Source: JACCXG01 sp963750935 (GTDB lineage: Bacteria > Acidobacteriota > Vicinamibacteria > Vicinamibacterales > 2-12-FULL-66-21). Taken from it: a stretch of 64,000 bases of DNA. The stretch is from contig CAVVSR010000013.1 of assembly GCA_963750935.1 (NCBI GenBank), positions 1 to 64,000 on the forward strand, in the 5' to 3' direction. The position numbers and the translations under genes are program-made. Below, in pieces: positions 35,972 through 45,149 of this stretch. The first letter of the stretch is position 1; the number at the start of each line of letters is the position of its first letter. The notes below the pieces were generated by a model. The model saw only the letters and a list, made by a program, of their open reading frames with translations. It had not been told where the DNA came from and ran no database searches.

Positions 35972-38617
35972 ATGGGTTGGATTACAGAAGGGTGGAGACG
36001 GATTCGGTCGATCGGCCGCCGCGACACGCTCGAGCGCGGCCTGGACGAGGAGATCCGCTTCCACATCGACGGGCAGACCGAGAAGAACCTCCGCGCCGGG
36101 ATGTCGCCCGAGCACGCGCGGCGCCAGGCGCTCCTCAGATTCGGCGGCCTGGAAGGCATCAAAGAGGGCACCCGCGACGAGATCCGGCCGGCCCTGCTCG
36201 AAGACTCGGTCCGCGATCTCCGGCACGGCGTCCGCCTGCTGCGCCGTGCGCCTGGCTTCACCGCGGCCGCCCTGGTCACGCTGGCGCTTGGCATCGGCGC
36301 CACCTCCGCGATCTTCAGCGTCGTCCGCACGGTGATGCTGCAGCCGCTGCCGTATCACGAGCCCGACCGCGTCGTGACGGTGTGGGAGACCAACCGCGGC
36401 GGCACCACCCGGAACGTGATCGCCCCGGCCAACTTCGTCGCCTGGCGCGAGCGATCGCGCACCCTCGATCACCTGGGCATGGTCGGGGGCATCGGCATCG
36501 CGATGGTGATCAACGGGCAGCCGCTCGACATTTCCGGGGTGACCGCGTCGGCCGACGTGTTTCGCGCGCTCGGCGTCCAGCCTGCGATCGGCCGCGCCTA
36601 CACGGCCGAGGAAGATCTCAAGGGCAACAACGGCGTCATCGTCCTGAGCCATGAGTTCTGGCAGCGCCGGCTGGCCGGCCGCCAGGACGTGCTCGGCATG
36701 ACGCTCTCGACGGACGACGGGCCGCGGACGGTGATCGGCGTGATGCCTGCCGGCTTCACGATGGTTGGGCAGAGCGCCGAGTTCCTGGTTCCCTACGGGC
36801 AGACGCTGGAGCAGCTTCGCGCGGTCCGCGGCCGCGGAAATTCGTACGCCATTGCGCGGCTGCACGAGGGCGTGTCGTTCGATCAGGCCTACACGGAGAT
36901 GCGGGGGATCTACGCGGAGCTGGAGAAAGAGGAGCCGCAGCGCAACGCCCGCCGGACGGTGATGGTCCTGCGACTGCAGGAGCAGATGGTCGGGGAGCTC
37001 AAGCCCGCGCTGTTCGCGCTGGTGGGCGCCGTGGTCCTGGTGCTGCTCGTCGCCTGCGTCAACGTCGCCAACCTGCTGCTGGCGCGGAGCGCGTCACGCG
37101 AGCGTGAAGTCAGCATGCGCACGGCGCTTGGCGCCCGACGCGGCCGGCTGGTCCGGCAGATGCTCACCGAAAGCCTGGTCCTCGCGGCTGGCGGCGGCCT
37201 CGCGGGACTTGCCGTCGCCGCGCTCTGTCATCGCGGCCTGCTCGCGCTCCTCGGCGACCGGATCCCGGTTCCTCGGCTCGAGCAGATCACCCTCGACATG
37301 CCGGTCATCGCCTTCACGATGGTGGTCGCACTGGTCACCGGCCTCATCTTCGGTGTCGTTCCGGCGTTCGTCTCCACGAGCCACGCGAGCGACGCGCTGC
37401 GCGAGGGCGGACGTCACGGCGGGGGAGCCCGGTTGCACCGCGTGCTCAGCACGCTCGTCGTGGCCGAAGTGGCGCTCTCGCTCGTGCTGCTCGCCGGCGC
37501 CGGACTGCTGATCCGAAGCCTCGTCAAGCTGCAGAGCAACGATCTCGGCTTCCGCACCGAAGGCGTGCTCACGGCGGCCATCCAGCTTCCGTCGACCCGC
37601 TACGACGTCACCAAAGCCGAAAGCTTCTTCCGTGAGTCGTTGACACGCATGGCCGCGCTGCCGGGCGTCGAGCACGCGGCGGGGTCTTCGTGCATGCCGG
37701 TCCCGTTCCCGTGCATCGGCACCAGCTTCTGGCGTGTCGATTTGCCCAAGCCACCGGATGGCCAGGTGACATCCGGCCAGATACGGCCGATCACCCCGGG
37801 ATTCTTCAGGACCATGGGGATTTCACAGGTCGCGGGACGCGACTTCGCCGAGTCCGACACGGTGGACGCTACGCCGGTCGCGATCGTCACCGAAGAGCTC
37901 GTCAGGCAGCAGTTCCCCGATGGAGACCCGCTCGGCCGGCGTCTCCGGATCAACTTCAATCACGCCAACGGCAAGGACGACATGGAATGGACGGTCGTCG
38001 GTGTCGTCGGCAACATCAAATCGTCGCTGGACGGGCCCGTCCGCCAGACCATCTTCGTTCCGCGCACGCAGCGCCCGGGCACCGGGATGACGCTGTTCAT
38101 CCACACGTCGCAGGATCCGGCGCTGCTCACGGCCAGCGTGACGCGAGCCGTACACGCGATGGAAGCGGAAGCGCCGGTCGAAGTCCGCACGCTCGAGACC
38201 GTCGTCGGCGACACGATCGCGCGTCCGCGTGCCGTGTCGGTACTCGTCGGCGTGTTCGCGCTCGTCGCGCTGGCGCTCGCGGCGGTCGGCGTCTATGGCG
38301 TGATGGCCTACTCGGTGCGGCAGCGCACACAGGAGATCGGCGTCCGCATGGCCCTCGGCGCCTCCGCATCCTCAGTGCTCCGGCTCGTGCTCGGCCAGGC
38401 GCTGCGCCTCGTCTCCATCGGCGTCGTCGTCGGGCTGATCGCCGCAGGCGCGCTGACTCGCGTGCTCGAGCGATTGCTCTACCAGGTCGAACCGCTCGAC
38501 CCCTGGACGTTCACCGTCACGGCGGTGGTACTGCTCCTGGTCGCCACGATCGCGTCGTACGTGCCCGCCCGTCGCGGGATGAAGATGGCTCCGATCGACG
38601 CGCTCAGGACGAATTAG
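35972..38617 (+). CDS. ADOP-family duplicated permease 4
   Basis: An 881-residue duplicated MacB-like permease cotranscribed with PadR 1. The start at 35972 gives the cytoplasmic prefix at residues ~20-75 (LERGLDEEIRFHIDGQTEKN, then PEHARRQALLRFGGLE). The first FtsX unit has LLLARSASREREVSMRTALGAR near residue 375. The second has VRQRTQEIGVRMALGASASS near 780 and ends PARRGMKMAPIDALRTN. A cluster of palindromes follows the stop, the last one running into GGTTTT, and may terminate transcription. Regulation by the adjacent PadR protein is the best-supported control in this gene family. Substrate unknown. Confidence 0.88.
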   Translation: MGWITEGWRRIRSIGRRDTLERGLDEEIRFHIDGQTEKNLRAGMSPEHARRQALLRFGGLEGIKEGTRDEIRPALLEDSVRDLRHGVRLLRRAPGFTAAALVTLALGIGATSAIFSVVRTVMLQPLPYHEPDRVVTVWETNRGGTTRNVIAPANFVAWRERSRTLDHLGMVGGIGIAMVINGQPLDISGVTASADVFRALGVQPAIGRAYTAEEDLKGNNGVIVLSHEFWQRRLAGRQDVLGMTLSTDDGPRTVIGVMPAGFTMVGQSAEFLVPYGQTLEQLRAVRGRGNSYAIARLHEGVSFDQAYTEMRGIYAELEKEEPQRNARRTVMVLRLQEQMVGELKPALFALVGAVVLVLLVACVNVANLLLARSASREREVSMRTALGARRGRLVRQMLTESLVLAAGGGLAGLAVAALCHRGLLALLGDRIPVPRLEQITLDMPVIAFTMVVALVTGLIFGVVPAFVSTSHASDALREGGRHGGGARLHRVLSTLVVAEVALSLVLLAGAGLLIRSLVKLQSNDLGFRTEGVLTAAIQLPSTRYDVTKAESFFRESLTRMAALPGVEHAAGSSCMPVPFPCIGTSFWRVDLPKPPDGQVTSGQIRPITPGFFRTMGISQVAGRDFAESDTVDATPVAIVTEELVRQQFPDGDPLGRRLRINFNHANGKDDMEWTVVGVVGNIKSSLDGPVRQTIFVPRTQRPGTGMTLFIHTSQDPALLTASVTRAVHAMEAEAPVEVRTLETVVGDTIARPRAVSVLVGVFALVALALAAVGVYGVMAYSVRQRTQEIGVRMALGASASSVLRLVLGQALRLVSIGVVVGLIAAGALTRVLERLLYQVEPLDPWTFTVTAVVLLLVATIASYVPARRGMKMAPIDALRTN

Positions 38618-38620
38618 CGC

Positions 38621-38725
38621 CTTCCGCCTGAAGGCGGAAGCCACGCGGCACTGTAGTAGCTCGTGGCTCCCGGCTTCAGCCGGAAGACGGTGATGCGACT
38701 CGTGGCTTCCGGCTTCAGCCGGAAG
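38621..38725. repeat. Cluster of three REP-like palindromes
   Basis: Three 20-base hairpins lie in a row: CTTCCGCCTGAAGGCGGAAG (38621-38640), CTCCCGGCTTCAGCCGGAAG (38667-38686) and CTTCCGGCTTCAGCCGGAAG (38706-38725). The last two are each preceded by CTCGTGG. The third also occurs at 17515-17534. They follow permease 4 and may act as terminators or be parts of a mobile REP element. Confidence 0.8.
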
Positions 38726-38751
38726 GTTTTCGCGTAAGCTGGCCACCAGCT

Positions 38752-41479
38752 GTGCGTATCTTCACGACGCGATGGTTGGTGGCGACGTCGGCGGCCCTTC
38801 TGGCGGGCTGGAGCCTGCAGGCGGGGCAGCAGCCGGCACAGCCTCCCTTCACGCCAGAGGTCGAGGAATTCGTCCGTACCTATGTGAAAGAGGGCGGCGA
38901 CAAGCTGACCAACTGGGTGCAGGGCGACACGCCGCCGGCCGCTGCCCAGACGCTCCGTGCGTTCAAGCCGATCGAGGGCCTGACGATGGAGCTGGTCGCG
39001 TCCGAGCCGGTGATCCGGCAGCCGATCGACCTGCACTTCGACGACCGCGGCCGCCTGTGGGTCGTGCAGTATCTGCAGTACCCGTTTCCCGCCGGCCTCA
39101 ACATCACGTCGTACGACCAGTACCTGCGCGCGCAGTTCAGCGGTGTGCCCGTCGCGCCGCCGAACCACGTCCGTGGCGCGGACAAGATCACGGTGCTGGA
39201 AGACACCAACGGCGACGGGACCTTCGACGCCCACAAGGACGTCATCACCGGGCTCAACATCACGACGAGCGTGCTGACGGGGCGCGGTGGCGTCTGGGTG
39301 ATGAACCCGCCGTACTTGCTCTTCTATCGGGACCGCACCGGTGATGGCTTGCCTGACGGCGATCCGGAGGTGCGACTCGAAGGGTTCGGCCTCGAAGACA
39401 CGCACTCACTGGCCAACAGCCTGACCTGGGGGCCCGACGGCTGGCTCTACGGCGTGCACGGCAGCACCAGCACCGCGCGGGTCAGAGGCATCTCGTTTCT
39501 CGGACAGGCGGTCTGGCGCTATCACCCGGAGACGGACGTCTTCGAGCTGTTCGCTGAAGGCGGCGGCAATCCGTGGACGCTGTCGTTCGACAGCAGCGGC
39601 CGCGCGTTCTCCGGCGACAACGGCGGCAACAGCCGGGGCTTTCACTGGGTGCGGGGCGGACGCTACGACAAGAACTGGCCGAAGCACGGACCGTTCACGC
39701 GACCGCACTCCTTTGGCTCGCTGCCGAAGATGGACCACGAGGGATACGCCGCGCGGTTCGCCATGACGTCCGTCATCTACGAAGACGGCAAGCTGCCCGG
39801 GTTCGAGCGCCAGCTCATTTCCGGAATGGCGCTGACCAGCCGCATGCAGGCGACGCGCCTCGTGCCCCAGGGCTCGACCTTCAGGTCCGTCGACACCGAC
39901 GCCATCGTCACCACGGCCGACCGCAGCTTTCGCCCGGTCGACATGGCGGTTGGACCCGACGGTGCGATCTACATCGCCGACTGGTGCGACATCCGGATGG
40001 ACCACACCGACCCGCGCGACACCTGGGACAAGTCGTGCGGACGGATCTGGCGGCTGCGCGCCACCGGTGCGCGGCCAGTTGCGCCCTTCAACCTCGCGCA
40101 ACGAAGCAGCGACGAGCTCGTCGCCCTGCTCGGCGACGGCAGGAAGTGGTACCGCGAGCAGGCGCGACGACTGCTCGGCGAGCGCAAGGATCGTGCGCTC
40201 GTTCCGCGCCTGCGACAGATGGTCCGCGAGCAGCGAGGGCAGCTCGCGCTGGAAGCGCTCTGGACCGCCCATCTGATCTCGGGGATGGAGCCGGACTGGG
40301 CGCGGCAGCTGCTGGATCATCCCGACCCGCCCGTTCGTTCCTGGGCGCTGCGGCTCGCGTCGTACGAGGGATCGATCGCACAGCCGGTCCGCGAGCGGCT
40401 GATCGAACTCGCTCGCACTGAACGCGAGGCCGAAGTGCGGAGTGAGCTGGCGGGTGCGGCGGCTCGTCTCGATGCGACGACCAGTCTCGGTGTGATCGAG
40501 GCGCTGATCCGCCGGCCGGAAGACATCTCCGACAAGCACATCCCGCTGCGAGTCTGGTGGGCGCTCGAAGAACAGATGACGAGAAACGCGGACGTCGTCT
40601 TGAGCTGGCTGGAGGAGTCAGGCGCCTGGCAGGCCCCGCTGTTCACCAATCATCTTGCCGGCCGCATGGCGCGGCGCCTCGCTGCGGACCGCGGCGACAA
40701 CCAGTCCTTCACGCGCATCGACCCGTTCACCGACTGGAAGGCGTATGCGTCCCACCCGCAGAAGCCAGATGCCGCGCGGCAAGGGCGACTACACGGACTG
40801 GATGACGAATGAGACGCCGGCGGTCAGCCAGCGCAGCCTCACGCGGCTCGCGCGACTGCTCGACATGCTCCACATGGCGCCGGCCACGGAACGTGAGCGG
40901 CTGCTGGCTGGGGTCAAGGCCGGACTCGAGCAGGGCGCCACGCCCACGGTCGTGCCCGAGCGCCTGTCGCGGCTGATCGCAACATGGTGGAACGAGCAGC
41001 CTCACACCGGTGCACTGGTCGATGTCGCGGCGCGCCTCGGACATCCGGCGGCGGTCGACGTGCGCGCGCGGGCGGGAGATCCAGACAAGAGTCGGCTGGC
41101 GGACGAGCGCACCGCCGTCGCCGGCGGCCGCGAGCGGGGCAGTGACGGGTTCGCGACGAACTGCGCTCCCTGTCATCAGGCGGATGGCAGCGGCATGCAG
41201 CGGCTCGCGGCGCCATTGCGGAATTCGAAATGGGTACTGGGAGACGACGGACTTCTGGTCCGGATCGTCCTGCACGGTCTCAAGGGGGAATTGCTGATGC
41301 CCCCGATGGGGACACTCGACGATCGGCAGCTGGCGGAGATCCTCACCTACATCCGGAGCGCGTGGGGCCATCGAGCCCCGCCGATCTCGCCTGAACGCGT
41401 AGCCAGCGTCCGCGCCGCGTCGTCGGGGCGGATGACACCATGGACGGTTGACGAGCTGGCGCGGTTGAGGGCTCGATAA
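38752..41479 (+). CDS. Membrane-bound dehydrogenase-type propeller with HEAT repeats and C-terminal cytochrome c, frameshifted
   Basis: About 909 residues after one frame switch near 40765-40790. GTG 38752 begins a signal peptide (WLVATSAALLAGWSLQA). Residues ~75-440 form a PQQ-dehydrogenase-like beta-propeller typical of the planctomycete/acidobacterial 'membrane-bound dehydrogenase' family: IDLHFDDRGRLWVVQYLQY, EDTNGDGTFD, WGPDGWLYGVHGS and VGPDGAIYIADWCD. HEAT-like helices follow (~450-770, e.g. ELVALLGDGRKWYREQARRL). The second frame adds more helices and a heme c site CAPCH near 41165 with downstream methionines. A periplasmic electron-transferring oxidation of an unknown substrate is inferred. 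The break could be an assembly error, since the family normally has all three parts in one chain. Confidence 0.75.
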
Positions 41480-41488
41480 CCGCGCTAA

Positions 41489-41640
41489 CGCCCAACGCCC
41501 AACGCCCAACGCCCAAAAAGGTGCGTGGCTCGGAACAACGAGGGGAAAGTCGCGGCTGCCAGCTATCGCGTACGACTTTCACCCATCAGCCTCGCACTGA
41601 TCTGTCCGTCTTGGGAGTTGGGAATTGGAAGTTGGGAGTT
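41489..41640 (-). repeat. Dispersed ~155-bp element, left copy (inverted)
   Basis: Four copies of CGCCCAA (41489-41516), a unique core, then a TTGGGAG-type array (41611-41640). Read on the minus strand, the core (GCGATAGCTGG, CCGCGACTTT, GTTGTTC, GAGCCAC in order) matches the right copy at 44987-45145. The core has its own short dyad (AAAGTCG and CGACTTT). It fills most of the 308-base gap between the cytochrome gene and the receptor gene. Confidence 0.75.
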
Positions 41641-41693
41641 AAGTCGCGACTCAACATTAGATCCCGTCGCGTGTTTGACCGTGTGGAACCGGT

Positions 41694-41722
41694 TTGACCA
41701 GGGACGGCCACGGATCTATAGT
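41694..41722 (+). promoter_or_regulatory. Sigma-70-type promoter of the TonB-dependent receptor gene
   Basis: TTGACC (41694-41699), exactly 17 bases, then TATAGT (41717-41722). TTTGACC is also repeated 19 bases upstream (41674-41680). The predicted start would give a leader of about 60 bases before ATG 41788. Confidence 0.65.
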
Positions 41723-41787
41723 GCGCCGCAGCTATGAGGTGCGACCTGTTTCACTAGCCAATCCCGTCTCGATCAGGGGGTGCGTTC

Positions 41788-44700
41788 ATGCCCGCCGCGA
41801 CCAGGTACCTTCTCGCGCTTCTTTCCCTTCTGGTGCTCCCCGCCACCGCCTCGGCACAGTTCGGCAGCGCCATTCAGGGCACCGTCACCGACAGCCAGCA
41901 GGCGCTCGTGCCCGACGCGATCGTGCGCGTCACCAACACCACAACCGGCGTGACCCGAGAGGTCGTCACGTCGGCAGACGGCGTCTACCGCGTGACCAGC
42001 CTGGGCCCGGGCGCGTATCGCGTCGAGGTCGAGAAGTCCGGCTTCGTCAAGGCGCAGCGCGATTCGGTCACGCTCGGCATCAGCGAAACGATCCGCATCG
42101 ATGTCGCGCTCGAGCTTTCAGGAGTCGCTGAAGCGGTGACGGTCGCCGTGCGCGCGCCGCTCGTCGAAACCGAGCAGGGCCGCGTCTCCGGGCGCGTCGA
42201 TCGGCTGCAGCTGCAGGAGATGCCGCTCAGCGGCCGGAACCTCTACAACCTGCTGGCGCTCCAACCCGGCGTCACCGGCCGCGGCTTCTCGGCCTCGATC
42301 AGCGGCGGCGGCGGGGCCGACGACTCGTTCGCGGGCGAGTCGGCGCCGCGCATCAACGCCAGCGGGCAGCGCGACGAGGCCAACTCGTTCACCGTGGACG
42401 ACACCAGCACCAACGGCGTCGCCCGCGGCGGCATCACCAACCTCACGCCCAACACCGAGTCGGTCGAAGAAGTCCGCGTCGTCGCCAACAACTTCTCGGC
42501 GGTGGACGGGCGGAATCCAGGCGCGCAGATCCAGGTCATCACCAAGGCCGGGACCAACGACTTCCGCGGCAGCGGGTCGTACTACTTCCAGAACGACGCG
42601 CTGTCGGCGAGGAACGTGTTCGAGACGGCGGTGCCGAAGTTCGAGAAGAACCTCTTCGGGTACAGTCTGGGCGGGCCAATCGTCCGCAATAAGGTCTTCT
42701 TCTTCACTTCGTACGAGGGGCTGCGGCAGACCGGGGCCCGCGGCTCGACCTTCACCGTCGAGACGCCCGAGTTCCGCAACTTCGTGCTCCAGACGCGACC
42801 CAACAGCATCGCGGCGCGGCTGGTGCGGGACTTCCCCCCGGCCGTCGACCCGACGACGAATTTTCGCGATCTCGGCAGCCCGGCGCCGGGCGTCAACACC
42901 GTCGGTCCGGCTGACGGCATCATGGACGTCGGCTCCGCGTTCTTCGTGCCGGAGGCGTGGCGGGATGGCAACCAGTTCAACGCCCGCGCCGACTACGAGC
43001 TGCGCGCCGGCAAGGATCGCCTCTACGGCAGCTTCTACCGGACGACGTCGTACGCCGTGACCGGCGGCATCCGGCCGGACTTCAACCGGCCGACACCCAA
43101 CACGACGCACTTCGGCAACGTCAACTACACGCACACCTTCAGCTCGAACAAGTTGAACGAGGTGCGCGTCGGCGTCATGCGGCTGGTCGGCCTCCCCGAC
43201 GTGCCGACCCATCTCGAGATTCCCGGCATCACCGTGACCGGCGCGACCGGGTGGGGGCAGTCGGGATATCCCAACGGTTGGTGGCAGACCAACTGGCACG
43301 TGAAGAACATCTTCACGTGGGTGAAGTCGGCGCACATGCTGAAGACCGGCTTCGAGTGGCGCCAGATGTACGGCTCGGCGACCAACACCAACAACTACAT
43401 CCCGGCGTACTCGTTCTCCAGCCTCTTGAACTTCGTGGACGACGAGCCGCTGCAGATGACCCGCTACGTGGATCCGCGCACGGGTGAACCAGTCACCGCT
43501 TACTCGGAGCTGACGCAGACGGAGTGGGCGCTCTTCGTCAACGACGACTGGAAGGTCAATCGCAACCTGACGCTGAATGCCGGCATCCGCTACGAGAACT
43601 ACGGCACGTTCAAGGACAGCGACGACACGCTGCGCAACATCGTGTTCGGTCCTGGCGCAACGATGGCCGAGCGCCTGACGTCGGCGCGCGTCGATTTCGT
43701 CGACGAGTTCTTCCCGACCGACCACAACAACATCGGCCCGCGGCTCGGGTTCGCCTGGGATCCGCTCGCCAACGGCCGCACCGCGGTGCGCGGCGGCTAC
43801 GGGCTGGCCTTCGACCGGCTGATGAACCTGCCGGCGGAGAACTACCGGCACAGCCCGCCCCTGCGCGCCTCGGTGGTGCTGGGCCAGCAGTTCGGCACGC
43901 CGCTGTTCACCTACAGCCTGGGCGATCCGAGCAAGCCCTACATCGGCTACCCGGTCGATCCCGCGCTTCAAGTCGGCCTCGACTCGCGCAACGGCGTGAT
44001 CGGCGCACGCGTCAGCCTCACCACCGTCGATCCGGAGCTGAAGAGCCCGCTCGTCCACAACTGGTTCCTCGGCGTGCAGCGGGAGCTGATGTGGGGCGTG
44101 GTCGCCGACGCGAACTACGTCGGCTCGCTGGGCCGCAACCTGCACAACGCCTACAACGTGAACCGCTACGTCGGCGATCTCCTCGACGGCCGGTTCGACG
44201 GCTTCAATCCGAGCTTCTCGTCGATCACCATGGTGACGTCGACGTCGCGCTCCGAGTATCACGGCGGCACCGTGTCGCTGAGGCGCAACTTCCAGCAGGG
44301 CTACATGCTGCAGGGCGCCTACACCTTCGGGCGAGCGATGGACGATGCGGACCTGGCGGTCGGATCGACGGCGTTCCAGGATGCCGCTGACCTCGGTGGC
44401 GAATGGGCGGTGGCCGGCTACGACGCCGCCCACAAGCTGTCGGTCGTCGGGGTGTGGGAGCTGCCGTTCTTCCAGCAGAGCACCGGCGTCACGCGCACGT
44501 TGCTCGGCGGCTGGCAGCTGGCCGGCTCGGCGATCCTGCAGAGCGGCTCGCCGCTGAACGTGACCAACAACGCCGCCTATCCGACCGGCGACTTCAACGC
44601 GGACGGCAGCGGCGGCGATCGGCCGAACGCGCCCGCCGATTCGGTCAAGCAGAGCGGCTGGACGAAGGACGAGTACCTCACCGGGATTTTTCGCGCCAGC

Positions 44701-44970
44701 GACTTCCCGCGCCCCGCGGCCGGCACCAACGGCAACCTCGTGCGCAATGCCTACCGTGGACCGGGCTATATCGACGTCAGCCTGTCGCTGTCGAAGAAGT
44801 TCAAGTTCACCGGCAGGTGGACGGGGGAGTTCCGGTTCGACGCGTTCAACGCCCTGAATCGCGTCAACCTCTCGGACCCGGCGATGGATCTGAGCAGCAC
44901 GAACTTCGGGCGCTCGACGTCACAGCTCGCGCCGCGCATGTTCCAGCTGGGAGTGAGGGTCAGGTTCTAG
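41788..44970 (+). CDS. TonB-dependent receptor with N-terminal carboxypeptidase-regulatory domain (Oar-like)
   Basis: A 1060-residue outer-membrane protein. The signal peptide is LLALLSLLVLPATASA (cleavage near residue 25). Residues ~30-110 form the beta-sandwich carboxypeptidase-regulatory domain (QGTVTDSQQALVPDAIVRVT ... GVYRVTSLGPGAYRVEVEKSG). The plug covers ~115-240 (VDRLQLQEMPLSGRNLYNLL, VEEVRVVANNFSAVDGRNPG). The remainder is a large barrel closing with the terminal strand MFQLGVRVRF and its C-terminal Phe. Acidobacteria carry many such Oar-like receptors, thought to import oligosaccharides or other large substrates using TonB energy. No partner genes for uptake are adjacent. A good promoter lies 66 bases upstream. 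The gene is bracketed by two inverted repeat elements. Confidence 0.92.
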   Translation: MPAATRYLLALLSLLVLPATASAQFGSAIQGTVTDSQQALVPDAIVRVTNTTTGVTREVVTSADGVYRVTSLGPGAYRVEVEKSGFVKAQRDSVTLGISETIRIDVALELSGVAEAVTVAVRAPLVETEQGRVSGRVDRLQLQEMPLSGRNLYNLLALQPGVTGRGFSASISGGGGADDSFAGESAPRINASGQRDEANSFTVDDTSTNGVARGGITNLTPNTESVEEVRVVANNFSAVDGRNPGAQIQVITKAGTNDFRGSGSYYFQNDALSARNVFETAVPKFEKNLFGYSLGGPIVRNKVFFFTSYEGLRQTGARGSTFTVETPEFRNFVLQTRPNSIAARLVRDFPPAVDPTTNFRDLGSPAPGVNTVGPADGIMDVGSAFFVPEAWRDGNQFNARADYELRAGKDRLYGSFYRTTSYAVTGGIRPDFNRPTPNTTHFGNVNYTHTFSSNKLNEVRVGVMRLVGLPDVPTHLEIPGITVTGATGWGQSGYPNGWWQTNWHVKNIFTWVKSAHMLKTGFEWRQMYGSATNTNNYIPAYSFSSLLNFVDDEPLQMTRYVDPRTGEPVTAYSELTQTEWALFVNDDWKVNRNLTLNAGIRYENYGTFKDSDDTLRNIVFGPGATMAERLTSARVDFVDEFFPTDHNNIGPRLGFAWDPLANGRTAVRGGYGLAFDRLMNLPAENYRHSPPLRASVVLGQQFGTPLFTYSLGDPSKPYIGYPVDPALQVGLDSRNGVIGARVSLTTVDPELKSPLVHNWFLGVQRELMWGVVADANYVGSLGRNLHNAYNVNRYVGDLLDGRFDGFNPSFSSITMVTSTSRSEYHGGTVSLRRNFQQGYMLQGAYTFGRAMDDADLAVGSTAFQDAADLGGEWAVAGYDAAHKLSVVGVWELPFFQQSTGVTRTLLGGWQLAGSAILQSGSPLNVTNNAAYPTGDFNADGSGGDRPNAPADSVKQSGWTKDEYLTGIFRASDFPRPAAGTNGNLVRNAYRGPGYIDVSLSLSKKFKFTGRWTGEFRFDAFNALNRVNLSDPAMDLSSTNFGRSTSQLAPRMFQLGVRVRF

Positions 44971-44986
44971 GGCGACAAGGAGGAGT

Positions 44987-45145
44987 CAACTCCAACTACC
45001 AACGCCCAACTCCCAAGGGGAGCCGCTCGAGACATCTGGGGAAAAGTCGTGCGCGATAGCTGGTATCCGCGACTTTCACCCCGTTGTTCGAGCCACCCGA
45101 CTTGGGAGTTGGAAGTTGGGAGTTGGGAGTTGGAGGTTGGGAGTT
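44987..45145 (+). repeat. Dispersed ~155-bp element, right copy
   Basis: It begins with CCAACGCCCAACTCCCAA-like repeats, has the core AAAAGTCGTGCGCGATAGC, then CCGCGACTTTCACC, GTTGTTCGAGCCAC, and ends in a TTGGGAG/TTGGAAG heptamer array (45101-45145). It is an inverted copy of 41489-41640. It occupies the whole gap between the convergent receptor and permease 5 genes and could also serve as a terminator. Confidence 0.75.
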
Positions 45146-45149
45146 GAGG

